Both the position numbers and the translations under genes were made by a program. A stretch of 64,000 nt of DNA from Bacteroidota bacterium. Lineage in GTDB: Bacteria; Bacteroidota; Bacteroidia; Flavobacteriales_D; Sanyastnellaceae. How positions within the stretch are numbered: the first letter of the stretch is position 1; the number at the start of each line of letters is the position of its first letter. Below are positions 18,033 to 30,015 of the stretch, piece after piece. The notes beneath the pieces are model-generated. The model saw only the letters and a list, made by a program, of their open reading frames with translations. It was not told the origin of the DNA and made no database searches. The stretch is taken from NCBI GenBank assembly GCA_027622975.1, contig JAQBVN010000004.1, positions 1 to 64,000 of the forward strand, in the 5' to 3' direction.

Positions 18033-18470
18033 ATGGCTAAAGAAGTAGCTGCTCTGATCAAGCTGCAAATTCGCGGAGGCGCGGCCAACCCGTCACCTCC
18101 CGTGGGACCCGCTTTGGGTGCCAAGGGGGTGAACATCATGGAGTTCTGCAAGCAATTCAATGCGCGGACCCAAGACAAGGCGGGAAAGGTGTTGCCTGTG
18201 GTGATTACGGTCTATGGTGACAAGTCGTTTGACTTCATCATCAAGACTCCACCCGCTGCGGTTCAGTTGATGGAGGCTGCCAAGCTCAAGAAGGGTTCGT
18301 CAGAACCCAACCGAAGCAAGGTTGCCAAAGTCACATGGGACCAAGTTCGTGCGATTGCAGAGGACAAAATGCCTGATTTGAACTGCTTTTCCGTTGAGTC
18401 CGCCATGAAAATGGTGGCAGGAACTGCACGAAGCATGGGCATCAATGTTACAGGTCCACGCCCCTTCTAA
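18033..18470 (+). CDS. rplK: 50S ribosomal protein L11
   Basis: Builds the GTPase-associated centre on 23S rRNA. The 145 residues show both domains: the N-terminal loop [20 protein letters not shown] and the rRNA-binding C-terminal part ending [14 protein letters not shown]-like (here [18 protein letters not shown]). It opens the rplK-rplA-rplJ-rplL run about 90 nt after nusG. That 90-nt gap holds no obvious second gene. Confidence 0.97.
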   Translation: MAKEVAALIKLQIRGGAANPSPPVGPALGAKGVNIMEFCKQFNARTQDKAGKVLPVVITVYGDKSFDFIIKTPPAAVQLMEAAKLKKGSSEPNRSKVAKVTWDQVRAIAEDKMPDLNCFSVESAMKMVAGTARSMGINVTGPRPF

Positions 18471-18487
18471 GTCACAAACCGCGCAAC

Positions 18488-19183
18488 ATGGGACGAACAA
18501 CAAAGAACCAGAAAGCGGTCGCCGAAAAAGTCGACAGAGAAAAGCTTTACAGCTTGGAGGAGGCTTCTTCCTTGGTGAAGGAGACCTCATCCACGAAGTT
18601 TGACGCAACGGTAGACCTCGCTGTGCGCCTTGGCGTTGATCCCCGGAAAGCGAACCAAATGGTTCGTGGAACGGTGAGCCTTCCCCACGGGACAGGTAAA
18701 GACGTGCGAGTGCTTGTGCTCTGTACTCCTGACAAAGAACAGGAGGCCAAAGATGCAGGTGCAGACCACGTTGGACTCGACGACTATGTGACGAAGATCA
18801 AAGGCGGATGGACCGATGTGGATGTTATCATTACCACTCCCCAAGTCATGGGCAAGGTGGGTGCGTTGGGCCGAATTCTCGGTCCACGTGGCCTGATGCC
18901 CAACCCCAAGTCGGGTACTGTGACGATGGAGGTGGGCAAGGCTGTGACGGACGTGAAGGCGGGTAAAATCGACTTCAAGGTTGACAAGTACGGAATCGTG
19001 CATGCTTCCATCGGCAAGGTGTCATTTGATGCCAAAAAGATTGAGGAGAATGCCGCTGAATTGTTGTCCACCTTGATGCGTTTGAAGCCATCTTCTGCCA
19101 AAGGGACTTACGTCAAAAGCATTTCTATGAGTGCGACGATGGGCCCCGGGATTTACATCGAACAGAAAACGGCGACGGCCTGA
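18488..19183 (+). CDS. rplA: 50S ribosomal protein L1
   Basis: Forms the mobile L1 stalk at the ribosomal E site and in many bacteria represses its own operon by binding mRNA. The 231 residues include the signature [18 protein letters not shown] near 135-152. It follows rplK by 17 nt and precedes rplJ by 19 nt, so the three are co-transcribed. I did not identify an L1-binding mRNA mimic. Confidence 0.97.
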   Translation: MGRTTKNQKAVAEKVDREKLYSLEEASSLVKETSSTKFDATVDLAVRLGVDPRKANQMVRGTVSLPHGTGKDVRVLVLCTPDKEQEAKDAGADHVGLDDYVTKIKGGWTDVDVIITTPQVMGKVGALGRILGPRGLMPNPKSGTVTMEVGKAVTDVKAGKIDFKVDKYGIVHASIGKVSFDAKKIEENAAELLSTLMRLKPSSAKGTYVKSISMSATMGPGIYIEQKTATA

Positions 19184-19202
19184 TTCGTAATATTTTGACA
19201 TC

Positions 19203-19724
19203 ATGACTCGACAAGAAAAAGATCAACTGATCGACGAGCTCGTCCAAATCCTTACGGAGAAGAACGTGGTGTATCTGACAGACGCTTCAGGTCTGAATTC
19301 AGAGGCTACCACAAACCTTCGTCGCGAGTGCTACAAGAAGGACATCCGCGTACGGGTGGTGAAAAACACCCTGTTGCGGAAGGCCATGGAGCGTACCGAG
19401 GGTCGCAATTTTGCGCAACTCTACGATGCGTTGAAAGGCCAAACCGCCCTTCTCGTGAGTGACGTCGGAAACGCCCCAGCACGGGTGCTGAAGGAATTCC
19501 GGAAGAAACACGACATGCCTCTTCTGAAAGGTGCGTACGTCGAAGAGGCTACCTATCTCGGTGACAACAATCTAGAAGCCCTCACCAACATCAAGTCAAA
19601 GGAGGAATTGATTGGCGACGTCATTGCGTTGCTGCAGTCTCCAATGAAGAATGTGGTGGGAGCATTGAACTCTGGTGGAAACACCCTGGCTGGTCTGGTC
19701 AAGGCGCTGCAAGAACGCGGCTGA
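19203..19724 (+). CDS. rplJ: 50S ribosomal protein L10
   Basis: Stalk base protein that carries L7/L12 dimers. The 173 residues include VVYLTDASGLN, RVVKNTLLRKAMERT and the C-terminal helix LVKALQERG that binds L7/L12. It lies 48 nt before rplL. The 19-nt gap to rplA leaves no room for a long autoregulatory leader such as that of E. coli rplJL, unless it lies inside rplA. Confidence 0.97.
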   Translation: MTRQEKDQLIDELVQILTEKNVVYLTDASGLNSEATTNLRRECYKKDIRVRVVKNTLLRKAMERTEGRNFAQLYDALKGQTALLVSDVGNAPARVLKEFRKKHDMPLLKGAYVEEATYLGDNNLEALTNIKSKEELIGDVIALLQSPMKNVVGALNSGGNTLAGLVKALQERG

Positions 19725-19772
19725 GCTTGACACTCAACAAAAACAGAACAAGAACAATACAATCCAATCATT

Positions 19773-20153
19773 ATGGCTGATTTGAAAGCTATGGCAGAAG
19801 AGTTGGTGAACCTCACTGTGAAGGAGGTGAACGAACTCGCTGAAATCCTCAAAGAGGAATACGGAATCGAACCCGCTGCAGCTGCAGTTGCAATCGCAGG
19901 TCCTGCCGCTGGTGGCGGTGAAGGCGGAGGGGGTGAAGAAAAGTCCGAGTTTGACGTGATTTTGAAGGCCGCTGGTGGCTCGAAGCTCGCAGTTGTGAAG
20001 CTCGTGAAGGAACTCACCGGACTCGGTCTGAAGGAGGCCAAGGAAATCGTGGACGGCGCCCCATCTCCCATCAAGGAGGGAATTCCAAAGGACGAGGCGG
20101 AAGCCTTGAAGTCTCAATTGGAAGAGGCAGGTGCCGAGGTTGAGCTCAAGTAA
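19773..20153 (+). CDS. rplL: 50S ribosomal protein L7/L12
   Basis: Multi-copy stalk protein that recruits and activates translational GTPases. The 126 residues consist of an N-terminal dimerisation helix, an Ala/Gly/Glu hinge (~35-55, with [11 protein letters not shown]) and the conserved C-terminal domain ([21 protein letters not shown]). It is followed by two hairpins before rpoB that could reduce read-through, so ribosomal protein output can exceed RNA polymerase output. Confidence 0.97.
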   Translation: MADLKAMAEELVNLTVKEVNELAEILKEEYGIEPAAAAVAIAGPAAGGGEGGGGEEKSEFDVILKAAGGSKLAVVKLVKELTGLGLKEAKEIVDGAPSPIKEGIPKDEAEALKSQLEEAGAEVELK

Positions 20154-20161
20154 GAGATCAA

Positions 20162-20177
20162 CCCATTGAGCAATGGG
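20162..20177 (+). repeat. Small hairpin after rplL
   Basis: CCCATT (20162-20167), GAGC, AATGGG (20172-20177) form a perfect 6-bp stem, 8 bp after the rplL stop. It is paired with the larger hairpin just downstream. Confidence 0.6.
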
Positions 20178-20180
20178 CAC

Positions 20181-20203
20181 GGGCGGGGAGCAGGTCCCCG
20201 CCC
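20181..20203 (+). terminator. Attenuator-like hairpin between rplL and rpoB
   Basis: GGGCGGGGA (20181-20189), GCAGG, TCCCCGCCC (20195-20203) form a perfect, very GC-rich 9-bp stem. Only TT follows, not a T-run, so partial termination or an RNA processing site is more likely than full termination. Its position matches the rplL-rpoB attenuator known in other bacteria. Confidence 0.7.
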
Positions 20204-20291
20204 TTGTCTGCTTTCACATGGAGCCAAAAGGCAACGTGTGAGTGATTGAACCTGCACCCCCCCCTGTTTGTCCTCTCCAAGACGAAACACA

Positions 20292-23200
20292 ATGACCCTG
20301 GCCAACCCCAACTCCAACCCACTGCGTACCAATTTTGGTTCTGTGGACCTTCCTCTGGAGCATCCAGATTTTTTGGACATTCAACTCCGCTCATTTCGCG
20401 AATTCTTCCAATTGGAAACCAATCCGGAGAATCGCACGTCGGAGGGATTGTTCAAGGTGTTCAGTGAAAACTTTCCAATCACGGACACCCGAAACCAATT
20501 CGTACTCGAATTTCTTGACTACTTCATCGATCCGCCGCGATACAGCATCCAAGAGTGCATTGAGCGTGGTTTGACGTACAGCGTCCCTCTGAAGGCGAAG
20601 TTGAAGTTGTACTGCACGGATCCGGAGCACGAAGATTTTGAAACGATCGTTCAGGATGTGTATTTGGGAACAATCCCTTACATGACCCCCCAAGGATCCT
20701 TCGTCATCAATGGCGCGGAGCGTGTGATTGTCAATCAATTGCACAGATCTCCGGGCGTCTTCTTCGGGCAAAGCAGGCACGCGAATGGCACGAAGTTGTA
20801 CTCAGCAAGAATCATCCCCTTCAAGGGATCTTGGATTGAATTTGCAACGGACATCAATGGGGTGATGTATGCGTACATCGACCGCAAAAAGAAGTTGCCT
20901 GTTACGACGTTGTTGCGCAGCATCGGATACGAGACGGACCGAGACATTCTCGGAATTTTTGACCTTGCCGAAGAGGTGAAGGTCACCAAGGCAGGGTTGA
21001 AGCGCATCGTGGGTAGACCTTTGGCGGCTCGTGTGTTGAAGACATGGGTGGAAGATTTTGTCGAGGAGGACACTGGAGAAGTTGTGTCCATCGAGCGGAC
21101 AGAGGTGGTGCTCGAACGTGAGACAGTCGTTGAAAAGGAGCACGTGGACTTGATTCTTGACAGCGGTTCCAAGAGCATCATTCTGCACAAGGAGGGCGTG
21201 AATCAAGGGGATTTTGCCATCATCTACAACACCCTTCAGAAAGACAGTTCCAACTCGGAAAAGGAGGCTGTGGAGTACATCTACCGTCAGCTCCGGAACG
21301 CAGAGCCACCCGATTTGGAGACTGCGCGTGGCGTGATCGACAAGTTGTTCTTCTCTGAACAGCGCTACGACTTGGGTGAGGTGGGACGATTCCGGATCAA
21401 TCGAAAGTTGGAGATTGAAGGTGAAGAATCGCGCACGTTGACCACAGATGACATCATCAAGATCATCAAAACGTTGCTCGACTTGGTGAATTCCAACACG
21501 GATGTGGATGACATTGACCACTTGAGCAACCGACGGATTCGTACCGTGGGTGAGCAATTGTACTCTCAATTTGGTGTGGGTCTGGCGCGCATGGCACGGA
21601 CCATTCGAGAACGCATGAATGTGCGGGACAATGAGGTGTTCACCCCAACGGATTTGATCAATGCCAAGACGTTGAGTTCTGTGATCAACAGCTTCTTCGG
21701 AACGAACCAGCTGTCGCAATTCATGGACCAGACGAATCCGCTGAGCGAGGTGACCCACAAGCGACGGATTTCTGCGCTCGGACCAGGCGGTTTGAGCCGA
21801 GAACGTGCAGGTTTTGAGGTTCGTGACGTTCACTACACCCACTACGGTCGTTTGTGCACAATTGAAACACCTGAAGGACCCAACATTGGTTTGATTTCAA
21901 GCCTGTGCGTCTACGCCAAGGTGAACCGACTTGGATTCATTGAGACTCCCTACCGTAAGGTGGAAGGCGGAAAGGCTGCCACAAAGGCGGATGGCATTGT
22001 CTACCTTTCAGCGGAGGATGAAGACAAGGCATTGATTGCCCAGGCCAACGCCCCCATCAAAAAAGACGGCGCTTTCGAGAATGACGCCGTGAAGGCGCGC
22101 CTCGAAGGAGATTTCCCGATCGTGAAGCCGGATGAGTTGCAGTACATGGATGTGGCTCCCAACCAAATTGCGTCAATTGCGGCATCTCTCATTCCTTTCC
22201 TGGAGCATGACGACGCCAACCGTGCGCTGATGGGCTCAAACATGATGCGTCAGGCTGTGCCGTTGATGCGCCCCAATTCGCCCATTGTTGGCACCGGGTT
22301 GGAAGCACCTGTGGCAAGGGATTCACGTGTGTTGTTGCGTGCTGAACGCGACGGTGCTGTCGAATACGTGGATGCCAACGAGATTCACATCCGCCACAAC
22401 ATGGATGAGAATGACTTGTTGGTGTCATTTGACAGCGACTTGCAGGTGTATGAGTTGACGAAGTTTGGTCGGACCAACCAAGGCACATGCATGAACCTGA
22501 AGCCCATGGTGGCGAAAGGAGAGCGAGTAGATGCCGGGCAAATTTTGGTGGAGGGATATTCCACACAAAAAGGTGAATTGGCTTTGGGTCAAAACATGAA
22601 GGTGGCCTTCATGCCCTGGCAGGGATACAACTTCGAGGACGCCATCGTGATTTCTGAGCGTGTGGTGCGCGAGGATGTCTTCACCTCGTTGCACGTGGAC
22701 GAATATGTCTTGGAAGTGCGAGACACCAAGCGCGGTGTGGAGGAGTTGACCAATGACATTCCCAACGTCAGTGAAGAAGCCACCCGGGATTTGGACGACC
22801 ATGGTTTGATCCGAATCGGTGCTGCGGTGAAGGAGGGTGATATTTTGATTGGCAAAATCACCCCGAAGGGTGAATCTGATCCGAGCCCAGAAGAGAAGTT
22901 GTTGCGCGCCATTTTTGGAGACAAAGCCGGCGACGTGAAGGATGCATCGTTGAAAATGCCACCATCCGGCAATGGTGTGGTGATTGACAAGAAATTGTTC
23001 AGCCGTGCGGTCAAGGATCGCAAGTCCAAGGCGAGCGACAAGGCGATGCTCGAGAAGATTGACAAGGAGTTTGATTTGGAGGCTGGAAACCTGAAGAAAC
23101 TTTTGGTCGACAAACTGATGAAGATTGTCGGAGGAAAGGTGAGTCAGGGTGTCTTCAACTACTACAAGGAAGAGCAGGTCAAGAAAGGCGTGAAGTACAC

Positions 23201-24110
23201 GGCGAAAATGCTTGCTAGCTTGGATTATTTGATCATCAATGCTGAAGGTTGGGTTCGCGATGACGACCAAAGCGTGTTGGTGTCTCGGCTCATTCACAAT
23301 TACACCTTGAAGTACAACGACTTGCTCGGTACATACAAGCGGAAAAAATTCCAAGTGACTGTGGGTGATGAACTGCCTGCCGGCATTGTGAAGTTGGCCA
23401 AAGTGTACGTTGCCAAGAAGCGTAAGTTGAAGGTTGGTGATAAGATGGCAGGGCGTCACGGGAACAAGGGCATTGTGGCCAGAATCGTTCGTCAGGAGGA
23501 TATGCCTTTCCTTGAAGACGGTACACCTGTAGACATTGTTCTGAATCCATTGGGCGTTCCTTCTCGGATGAACCTCGGGCAGATTTATGAAACTGTCCTT
23601 GGTTGGGCTGGAGAAAAGCTGGGCCGCAAATTCGCGACACCCATTTTTGATGGCGCTTCCATCCGCGAAATATGTGATTTGACAGAAGAAGCGGGCGTGC
23701 CTGAATTTGGTGTGACCTACTTGTATGACGGAGGAACTGGCCAGCGATTCGACCAGCCTGCGACTGTGGGTGTGATTTACATGATCAAGTTGAGCCACAT
23801 GGTGGACGACAAGATGCATGCACGCTCCATTGGTCCCTACTCTTTGATTACGCAGCAACCTTTGGGTGGTAAGGCCCAGTTTGGTGGTCAGCGTTTCGGA
23901 GAGATGGAGGTTTGGGCGCTCGAAGCCTTCGGTGCAGCCAACATCCTCCAAGAAATTTTGACGGTGAAGTCCGATGACGTTCAGGGTCGTGCGCGTGCGT
24001 ACGAGTCCATCGTCAAGGGCGACGTGATGCCAACACCAGGCATTCCAGAGTCGTTTAACGTGCTGATGCACGAATTACGCGGACTTGGTCTTACCGTTTC
24101 ACTCGATTGA
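20292..24110 (+). CDS. rpoB: RNA polymerase beta subunit
   Basis: Catalytic beta subunit of RNA polymerase, 1272 residues from ATG 20292; an upstream TTG at 20268 would add eight residues. The rifampicin pocket near residue 473 onward reads [29 protein letters not shown]. The Asp, His and Ser positions usually changed in resistant mutants are wild-type, so susceptibility is predicted. The C-terminal part contains [12 protein letters not shown] and [19 protein letters not shown]. rpoC starts 13 nt after its stop. Confidence 0.98.
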   Translation: MTLANPNSNPLRTNFGSVDLPLEHPDFLDIQLRSFREFFQLETNPENRTSEGLFKVFSENFPITDTRNQFVLEFLDYFIDPPRYSIQECIERGLTYSVPLKAKLKLYCTDPEHEDFETIVQDVYLGTIPYMTPQGSFVINGAERVIVNQLHRSPGVFFGQSRHANGTKLYSARIIPFKGSWIEFATDINGVMYAYIDRKKKLPVTTLLRSIGYETDRDILGIFDLAEEVKVTKAGLKRIVGRPLAARVLKTWVEDFVEEDTGEVVSIERTEVVLERETVVEKEHVDLILDSGSKSIILHKEGVNQGDFAIIYNTLQKDSSNSEKEAVEYIYRQLRNAEPPDLETARGVIDKLFFSEQRYDLGEVGRFRINRKLEIEGEESRTLTTDDIIKIIKTLLDLVNSNTDVDDIDHLSNRRIRTVGEQLYSQFGVGLARMARTIRERMNVRDNEVFTPTDLINAKTLSSVINSFFGTNQLSQFMDQTNPLSEVTHKRRISALGPGGLSRERAGFEVRDVHYTHYGRLCTIETPEGPNIGLISSLCVYAKVNRLGFIETPYRKVEGGKAATKADGIVYLSAEDEDKALIAQANAPIKKDGAFENDAVKARLEGDFPIVKPDELQYMDVAPNQIASIAASLIPFLEHDDANRALMGSNMMRQAVPLMRPNSPIVGTGLEAPVARDSRVLLRAERDGAVEYVDANEIHIRHNMDENDLLVSFDSDLQVYELTKFGRTNQGTCMNLKPMVAKGERVDAGQILVEGYSTQKGELALGQNMKVAFMPWQGYNFEDAIVISERVVREDVFTSLHVDEYVLEVRDTKRGVEELTNDIPNVSEEATRDLDDHGLIRIGAAVKEGDILIGKITPKGESDPSPEEKLLRAIFGDKAGDVKDASLKMPPSGNGVVIDKKLFSRAVKDRKSKASDKAMLEKIDKEFDLEAGNLKKLLVDKLMKIVGGKVSQGVFNYYKEEQVKKGVKYTAKMLASLDYLIINAEGWVRDDDQSVLVSRLIHNYTLKYNDLLGTYKRKKFQVTVGDELPAGIVKLAKVYVAKKRKLKVGDKMAGRHGNKGIVARIVRQEDMPFLEDGTPVDIVLNPLGVPSRMNLGQIYETVLGWAGEKLGRKFATPIFDGASIREICDLTEEAGVPEFGVTYLYDGGTGQRFDQPATVGVIYMIKLSHMVDDKMHARSIGPYSLITQQPLGGKAQFGGQRFGEMEVWALEAFGAANILQEILTVKSDDVQGRARAYESIVKGDVMPTPGIPESFNVLMHELRGLGLTVSLD

Positions 24111-24123
24111 TCCCTCGCACAAC

Positions 24124-27100
24124 ATGTTCCATCAAAACAACCCCAATCAGTTGAACAGCGAATTCAACACCATCACCATTTCATTGGCCTCGCCAGAGCG
24201 GATCTTGGAGGCCTCACATGGCGAAGTGTTGAAGCCTGAGACCATCAACTACCGCACCTACAAGCCTGAACGTGATGGCTTGTTCTGTGAGCGGATTTTT
24301 GGACCCGTCAAGGATTACGAATGCCACTGCGGCAAGTACAAGCGCATCCGATACAAGGGAATCGTTTGTGATCGCTGTGGTGTGGAAGTCACCGAGAAGA
24401 AGGTTCGTCGCGAGCGCATGGGCCACATCAGCCTCGTGGTGCCGGTGGTCCATATTTGGTATTTCAAGAGTTTGCCCAACAAGATTGGATACCTCTTGGG
24501 AATTCCGTCCAAGAAACTTGACCAAGTCATTTACTATGAGCGGTATGTGGTCATCAACCAGGGCATTGCGGAGGTTCCCCAGTCGGATGACAAGGAACCT
24601 TACACGTTGTTGACGGAGGATGAGTACTTGGACATCTTGGACACTCTGCCCAAGGAGAACCAATACTTGGACGACAAGGACCCCAACAAATTCGTGGCCA
24701 AAATGGGTGCCGAAGCGGTGCATGATTTGTTGGCGAATTTGGACTTGGACGAGTTGAGCTATTCTCTTCGTCACGAAGCCAACACAGAAACGTCACAGCA
24801 GCGCAAGAGTGAGAAGCTCAAGCGTCTCCAGGTTGTGGAGTCTTTGAGGGATGCCAACAGCCGCATTGAAAACCGTCCCGAGTGGATGGTTGTGAAAGTG
24901 GTGCCTGTGATTCCACCTGAATTGCGTCCGCTGGTGCCATTGGATGGTGGCCGTTTTGCGACTTCGGATTTGAACGACTTGTACCGCCGAGTGATCATCC
25001 GTAACAACCGCCTCAAGCGCTTGGTCGAAATCAAGGCGCCTGAAGTGATTTTGAGGAATGAAAAGCGGATGTTGCAAGAAGCTGTTGACAGCTTGTTTGA
25101 CAACAGCCGAAAGAGCAGTGCGGTCAAGACAGAAAGCAATCGTCCGCTCAAATCACTGAGCGACAGTTTGAAGGGTAAGCAAGGGCGTTTCCGCCAAAAC
25201 TTGCTGGGTAAGCGTGTGGATTATTCTGCTCGTTCCGTCATTGTCGTGGGACCAAGCTTGAAGTTGCACGAATGCGGCATGCCTAAAAACATGGCTGCTG
25301 AGCTTTACAAGCCCTTCATCATCCGCAAAATGATTGAGCGCGGTGTGGTGAAGACAGTCAAGAGTGCCAAGAAGATTGTGGATGCGAAGGATCCCGTGGT
25401 TTGGGACATCCTCGAGAACGTGATGAAGGGACACCCCGTGTTGCTCAACCGTGCTCCAACCCTTCACCGCTTGGGTATCCAGGCCTTCCAGCCGAAGCTG
25501 ATTGAGGGCAAGGCGCTTCAGTTGCACCCATTGGCATGTACGGCTTTCAACGCTGACTTTGATGGTGACCAGATGGCAGTTCACCTGCCACTTGGTTCTG
25601 CGGCCATTTTGGAGGCACAGCTGTTGATGTTGGGAAGTCACAACATTTTGAACCCAGCCAACGGTGCCCCCATCGCGGTTCCTTCTCAAGACATGGTTTT
25701 GGGCCTTTACTACATGACCAAGGAGCGTAAATCAACTCCGGAACATGTTGTCAAGGGTGAGGGGATGGTGTGCTACTCCCCTGAAGAGGTGCGCATTGCG
25801 CATCAAGAGGGTCGATTGGATTTGCATGCTTCTATCAAAATGCGCTTTGTGGACATGCATGGCGTGTCGAGCATGATTGAAACCACCTGTGGTCGTGTGC
25901 TCTTCAATGAGCATGTGCCCATCGAGGCTGGCTACATCAACGAATTGTTGACCAAAAAGTCACTCAGGGATATCATCGCGCACGTGTTGAACAGTGTGGG
26001 CGTACCTCGTGCTGCCCAATTCTTGGATGACATCAAGACCTTGGGCTTCACCATGGCATTCAAAGGAGGTTTGTCCTTCAATTTGAATGATGTCATCATC
26101 CCGCCAGAAAAGGAGGAATTGGTTGAAAAGGCCACGAATGAAGTGGGCGAGGTGATGGACAACTACAACATGGGGTTGATCACCAACAACGAGCGCTACA
26201 ACCAAATCATTGACATTTGGACGCATACAAACTCTCGCTTGACGAACATCTTGATGGATCGTTTGGAGACTGACAAGCAGGGCTTCAATTCGATTTACAT
26301 GATGATGCACTCAGGTGCGCGTGGTTCGAAGGAGCAGATTCGTCAGCTTTCCGGCATGCGTGGTTTGATGGCCAAACCACAGAAGTCTTCTGTTTCTGGG
26401 GGTCAGGACATCATTGAAAACCCGATTTTGTCCAACTTCAAGGAGGGTTTGTCCATCTTGGAGTATTTCATCTCTACCCACGGTGCCCGAAAAGGTCTGG
26501 CGGACACGGCCTTGAAGACGGCAGACGCTGGTTACCTCACACGTCGTCTTGTGGATGTTGCACAAGATGTGATCATCACGGAGCACGATTGTGAAACCCT
26601 GCGCAGTCTGACTGTTGGCGCCCTGCGTCAAAACGAGGAGATCGTTCAGGGCATCGGAGAGCGCATCGAAGGTCGGGTGACATCCCAGGATGTTGTGCAT
26701 CCCGATACGGGCGATGTGATCGTGAAAGAGGGGGCCATGATTTCTTATGCCATGGCCAAAGCCATTGAGGCTGCGGGAGTTCAAGAAGTGGATGTGCGTT
26801 CCGTGTTGACTTGCGAGTCACGTCAGGGCGTGTGTGCCAAATGCTACGGAAAAAACCTGGCCACCAACCGTCCAGTTCAAACAGGCGAGGCCGTGGGTGT
26901 CATCGCTGCACAGTCCATTGGAGAACCTGGAACGCAGTTGACGCTGCGGACGTTCCACGTAGGTGGTACGGCATCCAAGATTTCTGATGAGAACCAATTC
27001 CGGACGAAGAATGAGGGAATCATCGAAATCGATGAATTGAGAACAGTGGACCGCACCAATGCGGCTGGCGAGAAGGAGGTCGTCGTCGTGTCTCGTTCCT

Positions 27101-28416
27101 CTGAATTCAAGGTTATGGATCTAGACACCAATGTCGCGTTGTCCACGACGGTTCTGCCTTATGGTTCGGTTTTGTACGTCAAGGAAGGAAAAAAGATTGC
27201 GAAAGACACCTTGGTGTGTGAATGGGATCCCTACAACAATGTCATCATCTCCGAAGAGGAGGGAGTGGCAAAGTTTGAGTTCATTGAAGATGGCGTGACG
27301 TTCCGTGAGGAACTTGATGAACAAACGGGTTTCCGTGAAATCGTCATCACAGAATCTCGAGACAAGAAGAAAAACCCTGCTGTCCTCGTATTGGGCAAGA
27401 AAAAGGAGATTCTTCGTACCTATTCTTTGCCCGTGGGAGCTCACCTTTCGGTGAAGGAAGGCGACAAGGTGACCAAGGGCATGGTGTTGTGCAAGATTCC
27501 GCGTGTGGCTGGTAAGTCAGGCGACATCACGGGAGGTCTGCCTCGTGTGACGGAATTGTTTGAGGCACGGAACCCATCCAACCCTGCAGTGGTGTCGGAA
27601 GTGGACGGAATCGTTGCTTACGGCAAAATCAAGCGAGGCAACCGTGAGATTGTGGTGGAAGCACGGACAGGTGAGAAATTCAAGTACATGGTGCCCTTGT
27701 CCAAGCACATCCTGGTTCAGGACAATGACTTTGTCAAGGCAGGTATGCCATTGTCCGATGGAGCCATTACGCCAACCGACATCTTGGACATCATGGGGCC
27801 CACGGCGGTTCAAGAGTACATCGTGAATGAAATTCAAGATGTGTACCGCTTGCAGGGTGTGAAAATCAACGACAAGCACTTCGAAGTCATCGTTCGTCAA
27901 ATGATGAAGAAGGTGGTCATCGAGGATGGTGGTGACACTCAATTCTTGGAGAAGCAAATCGCTGAGAAGTCCGATTTCTTGAATGAGAATGACCGAATCT
28001 TTGGCATGGTTGTCGTGACTGATGCTGGTGGATCCGATACGTTGCGCGTGGGACAGATGGTCACAGCTCGTCGTCTTCGCGACGAAAACAGTTCGTTGGT
28101 TCGTCGAGATCTTCCACGTGTGGAATCGCGGGATGCAATTCCAGCCACTTCACGTCCGTTGCTTCAGGGAATCACGCGCGCTTCGTTGCAGACAAAGTCT
28201 TTCATTTCCGCAGCGTCGTTCCAAGAAACGACCAAGGTTTTGAACGAGGCGGCTGTCAGCGGAAAGCAGGACCATTTGTTGGGCTTGAAGGAGAACGTGA
28301 TTGTGGGACACCTCATTCCCGCTGGAACGGGAACGCGCAAGTTCCATGACCTGAAGGTGGGGCACAAGGAGGAGTTTGAACAGCTCGTGGAATATGCGAG
28401 CAGCCAAGAGGGTTGA
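24124..28416 (+). CDS. rpoC: RNA polymerase beta' subunit
   Basis: Largest RNA polymerase subunit, 1430 residues. A zinc ribbon [13 protein letters not shown]...CDRC lies near residue 70, and the catalytic Mg2+ loop [15 protein letters not shown] lies near 475. A second zinc site ([16 protein letters not shown]) and the trigger-loop region ([16 protein letters not shown]) follow. ATG 24124 gives the start [14 protein letters not shown]; upstream in-frame codons overlap rpoB. The gene ends the operon and is followed by a strong terminator. Confidence 0.98.
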   Translation: MFHQNNPNQLNSEFNTITISLASPERILEASHGEVLKPETINYRTYKPERDGLFCERIFGPVKDYECHCGKYKRIRYKGIVCDRCGVEVTEKKVRRERMGHISLVVPVVHIWYFKSLPNKIGYLLGIPSKKLDQVIYYERYVVINQGIAEVPQSDDKEPYTLLTEDEYLDILDTLPKENQYLDDKDPNKFVAKMGAEAVHDLLANLDLDELSYSLRHEANTETSQQRKSEKLKRLQVVESLRDANSRIENRPEWMVVKVVPVIPPELRPLVPLDGGRFATSDLNDLYRRVIIRNNRLKRLVEIKAPEVILRNEKRMLQEAVDSLFDNSRKSSAVKTESNRPLKSLSDSLKGKQGRFRQNLLGKRVDYSARSVIVVGPSLKLHECGMPKNMAAELYKPFIIRKMIERGVVKTVKSAKKIVDAKDPVVWDILENVMKGHPVLLNRAPTLHRLGIQAFQPKLIEGKALQLHPLACTAFNADFDGDQMAVHLPLGSAAILEAQLLMLGSHNILNPANGAPIAVPSQDMVLGLYYMTKERKSTPEHVVKGEGMVCYSPEEVRIAHQEGRLDLHASIKMRFVDMHGVSSMIETTCGRVLFNEHVPIEAGYINELLTKKSLRDIIAHVLNSVGVPRAAQFLDDIKTLGFTMAFKGGLSFNLNDVIIPPEKEELVEKATNEVGEVMDNYNMGLITNNERYNQIIDIWTHTNSRLTNILMDRLETDKQGFNSIYMMMHSGARGSKEQIRQLSGMRGLMAKPQKSSVSGGQDIIENPILSNFKEGLSILEYFISTHGARKGLADTALKTADAGYLTRRLVDVAQDVIITEHDCETLRSLTVGALRQNEEIVQGIGERIEGRVTSQDVVHPDTGDVIVKEGAMISYAMAKAIEAAGVQEVDVRSVLTCESRQGVCAKCYGKNLATNRPVQTGEAVGVIAAQSIGEPGTQLTLRTFHVGGTASKISDENQFRTKNEGIIEIDELRTVDRTNAAGEKEVVVVSRSSEFKVMDLDTNVALSTTVLPYGSVLYVKEGKKIAKDTLVCEWDPYNNVIISEEEGVAKFEFIEDGVTFREELDEQTGFREIVITESRDKKKNPAVLVLGKKKEILRTYSLPVGAHLSVKEGDKVTKGMVLCKIPRVAGKSGDITGGLPRVTELFEARNPSNPAVVSEVDGIVAYGKIKRGNREIVVEARTGEKFKYMVPLSKHILVQDNDFVKAGMPLSDGAITPTDILDIMGPTAVQEYIVNEIQDVYRLQGVKINDKHFEVIVRQMMKKVVIEDGGDTQFLEKQIAEKSDFLNENDRIFGMVVVTDAGGSDTLRVGQMVTARRLRDENSSLVRRDLPRVESRDAIPATSRPLLQGITRASLQTKSFISAASFQETTKVLNEAAVSGKQDHLLGLKENVIVGHLIPAGTGTRKFHDLKVGHKEEFEQLVEYASSQEG

Positions 28417-28440
28417 TTTCTCTCCTCACCCTGATCGAAG

Positions 28441-28468
28441 AAAAAAGGCGCCTGTGGGCGCCTTTTTT
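28441..28468. terminator. Bidirectional intrinsic terminator after rpoC
   Basis: AAAAAAGGCGCC (28441-28452), TGTG, GGCGCCTTTTTT (28457-28468) form a perfect 12-bp palindrome with A- and T-runs at both ends. It can end rpoC transcripts on the plus strand and those of the convergent gene at 28497 on the minus strand. Confidence 0.95.
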
Positions 28469-28496
28469 ATGTCTGTACCTCAACGTTTGAGGGAGC

Positions 28497-29981
28497 TCAG
28501 GGCTTTTGTTCAATGGCACGGGCAGCGGCTGCTGCTGGATCTTCGCCCTTGCGCTTGTCCGATTTGGAGGTACCACAAAATCCAAACAGGCATTTTTCTT
28601 TGATGACTTGGTCGACAAAATCAGGCACCATGTCCACCCAATGATCTTCCCCCTTGCGAATGGAAGTCAGTGCCTCCTTGCTGAAGATGCTCAGGACATT
28701 GGGGTCGTAATCTGATATGTCGGCAATGCGCTTGTTGAAGAGCAGGTATTCATACAATGGTTTGAGCCGCGGATGGATAGGCGTTGTTTCAGAGTTCCAT
28801 AACTCTCCGGTGGTCTCTTCCTTCCATGGATACAACAAAATCTTGAGGTCCCGTGAAAAGAGGATGCCAAACGCCTCCAAGATGCCGCCATTCAAGTCGC
28901 GATAGTATTTCTCGTTGAAGATCTCCACGATGGTGGCGGCGCCCATGATGACACCCATGCGTTTCTTGGTGTGGCGGGAGAAGAATTCCACCAGTTTGTA
29001 GTACTTCTGGTAGTTGCTGATCAGCACTGTTTGGCCGATGCTGCACAACACATCTGCGCGGTCCAAAAAATCCTGTTCATCAATGTCCCCTTCGGCACTC
29101 AAGTTGTTCAAGGTGATTTCAAAGAGCACTTGAATGTTGTCAGGATCGACTTTGGACTCCTGCTTGAACATGGCGAGGCCCTTGGCAATCATGTCAATGT
29201 TTACCTTGGTGACGGGGCGGAAACTTCCGCGAATTGCCAAAATGTTCTTTTTGTACAACACATCGGCAGCCTGTAGATTCCTGCCGTCGGGCGAGAAGAT
29301 GACGGCGTCCGTCATGCCTTGCTTGACCAGTTGCAGGGAAAGTAACCGGTTGTCGACGTGCTCAAAATCCGGACCGTTCATTTGGATCATATCGATTTCC
29401 AACTGGTCTCGATCCAAGTTGTCGTACAAGCTTTGGAGAAGTTCCTTGGGGCGTTTGTAGAAGAAGAAGGCGCCGTAAATCAGATTCACACCGAGGACTC
29501 CCGTGGTCATCTGCTGAAGCAAAGCGTCTTGCTCGTGAAAGCGCGCATGCAGAACAATGGTGTTAGGCGCTTTGTGAGCAGCCGTTTGAAACTTGATTCC
29601 AAACCAGCCGTGCCCCTGGATGGTCTTGTGGTAATTGATGGTGGCGACGGTGTCGGCAAACGCGAAGTACTGCTTGGTGGGATGGTCTTCTCGGTGGAGA
29701 CGTTCCTCCATCAAATTGTACTCGTAGTCGAGCATTTTGTCCATCCTGGCTTCGCAGACGTACCTGCCTTTGGCTTCCTTGCCATAGATGGCGTCACTGA
29801 AGTCTTTGTCGTAGGCCGAAATGGCTTTGGCGATGGTGCCAGATGCGCCTCCCGCGCGAAAAAAATGGCGAACCACTTCTTGTCCTGCACCAATCTCAGC
29901 GAACGTGCCGTACAGGTCAAGGTTCAGGTTGATTCGCAGGGCCTTTTGTTTGGCCGACAAGATGACGCGTTCCAAGTCCAC
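28497..29981 (-). CDS. Conserved uncharacterised protein (Bacteroidota/cyanobacterial type)
   Basis: A 494-residue soluble protein without signal peptide or membrane helix. The N-terminal stretch TFAEIGAGQEVVRHFFRAGG, followed by SAYDKDFSDAIYG, is a highly conserved signature that I recall from Bacteroidota and cyanobacteria. Some homologues carry the label nicotinate-nucleotide adenylyltransferase, but I see no HxGH or ISSTxxR nucleotidyltransferase motifs and do not endorse that label. The middle contains FHEQDALLQQMTTGVLGVNLIYGAFF and NYQKYYKLVEFFSRHT. The tail is an Ala/Lys-rich low-complexity segment. The start is GTG at 29981, with a TACCTTTG box 22 nt upstream. It is divergent from the MBL hydrolase operon. 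Function unknown. Confidence 0.85.
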   Translation of the reverse strand: MDLERVILSAKQKALRINLNLDLYGTFAEIGAGQEVVRHFFRAGGASGTIAKAISAYDKDFSDAIYGKEAKGRYVCEARMDKMLDYEYNLMEERLHREDHPTKQYFAFADTVATINYHKTIQGHGWFGIKFQTAAHKAPNTIVLHARFHEQDALLQQMTTGVLGVNLIYGAFFFYKRPKELLQSLYDNLDRDQLEIDMIQMNGPDFEHVDNRLLSLQLVKQGMTDAVIFSPDGRNLQAADVLYKKNILAIRGSFRPVTKVNIDMIAKGLAMFKQESKVDPDNIQVLFEITLNNLSAEGDIDEQDFLDRADVLCSIGQTVLISNYQKYYKLVEFFSRHTKKRMGVIMGAATIVEIFNEKYYRDLNGGILEAFGILFSRDLKILLYPWKEETTGELWNSETTPIHPRLKPLYEYLLFNKRIADISDYDPNVLSIFSKEALTSIRKGEDHWVDMVPDFVDQVIKEKCLFGFCGTSKSDKRKGEDPAAAAARAIEQKP

Positions 29982-30003
29982 TTGAATATGGTAGGATTTG
30001 TAT

Positions 30004-30011
30004 CAAAGGTA
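30004..30011 (-). promoter_or_regulatory. Putative -7 box (TACCTTTG, minus strand) for the gene at 28497-29981
   Basis: Perfect TAnnTTTG on the minus strand, 22 nt before the GTG start. It lies 4 bp from the plus-strand box of the divergent operon; together they form an imperfect palindrome AAGGTA-AGAA-TACCTT at 30006-30021. Confidence 0.5.
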
Positions 30012-30015
30012 AGAA

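Noticed and set aside
22425-24071. Very long minus-strand frame (~548 codons) opposite rpoB
   Set aside because: Antisense of conserved rpoB; His/Leu/Val-rich translation without motifs or start context.
28497-29981. Nicotinate-nucleotide adenylyltransferase
   Set aside because: The nucleotidyltransferase HxGH and ISSTxxR motifs are not seen, and the protein is far longer than NadD.
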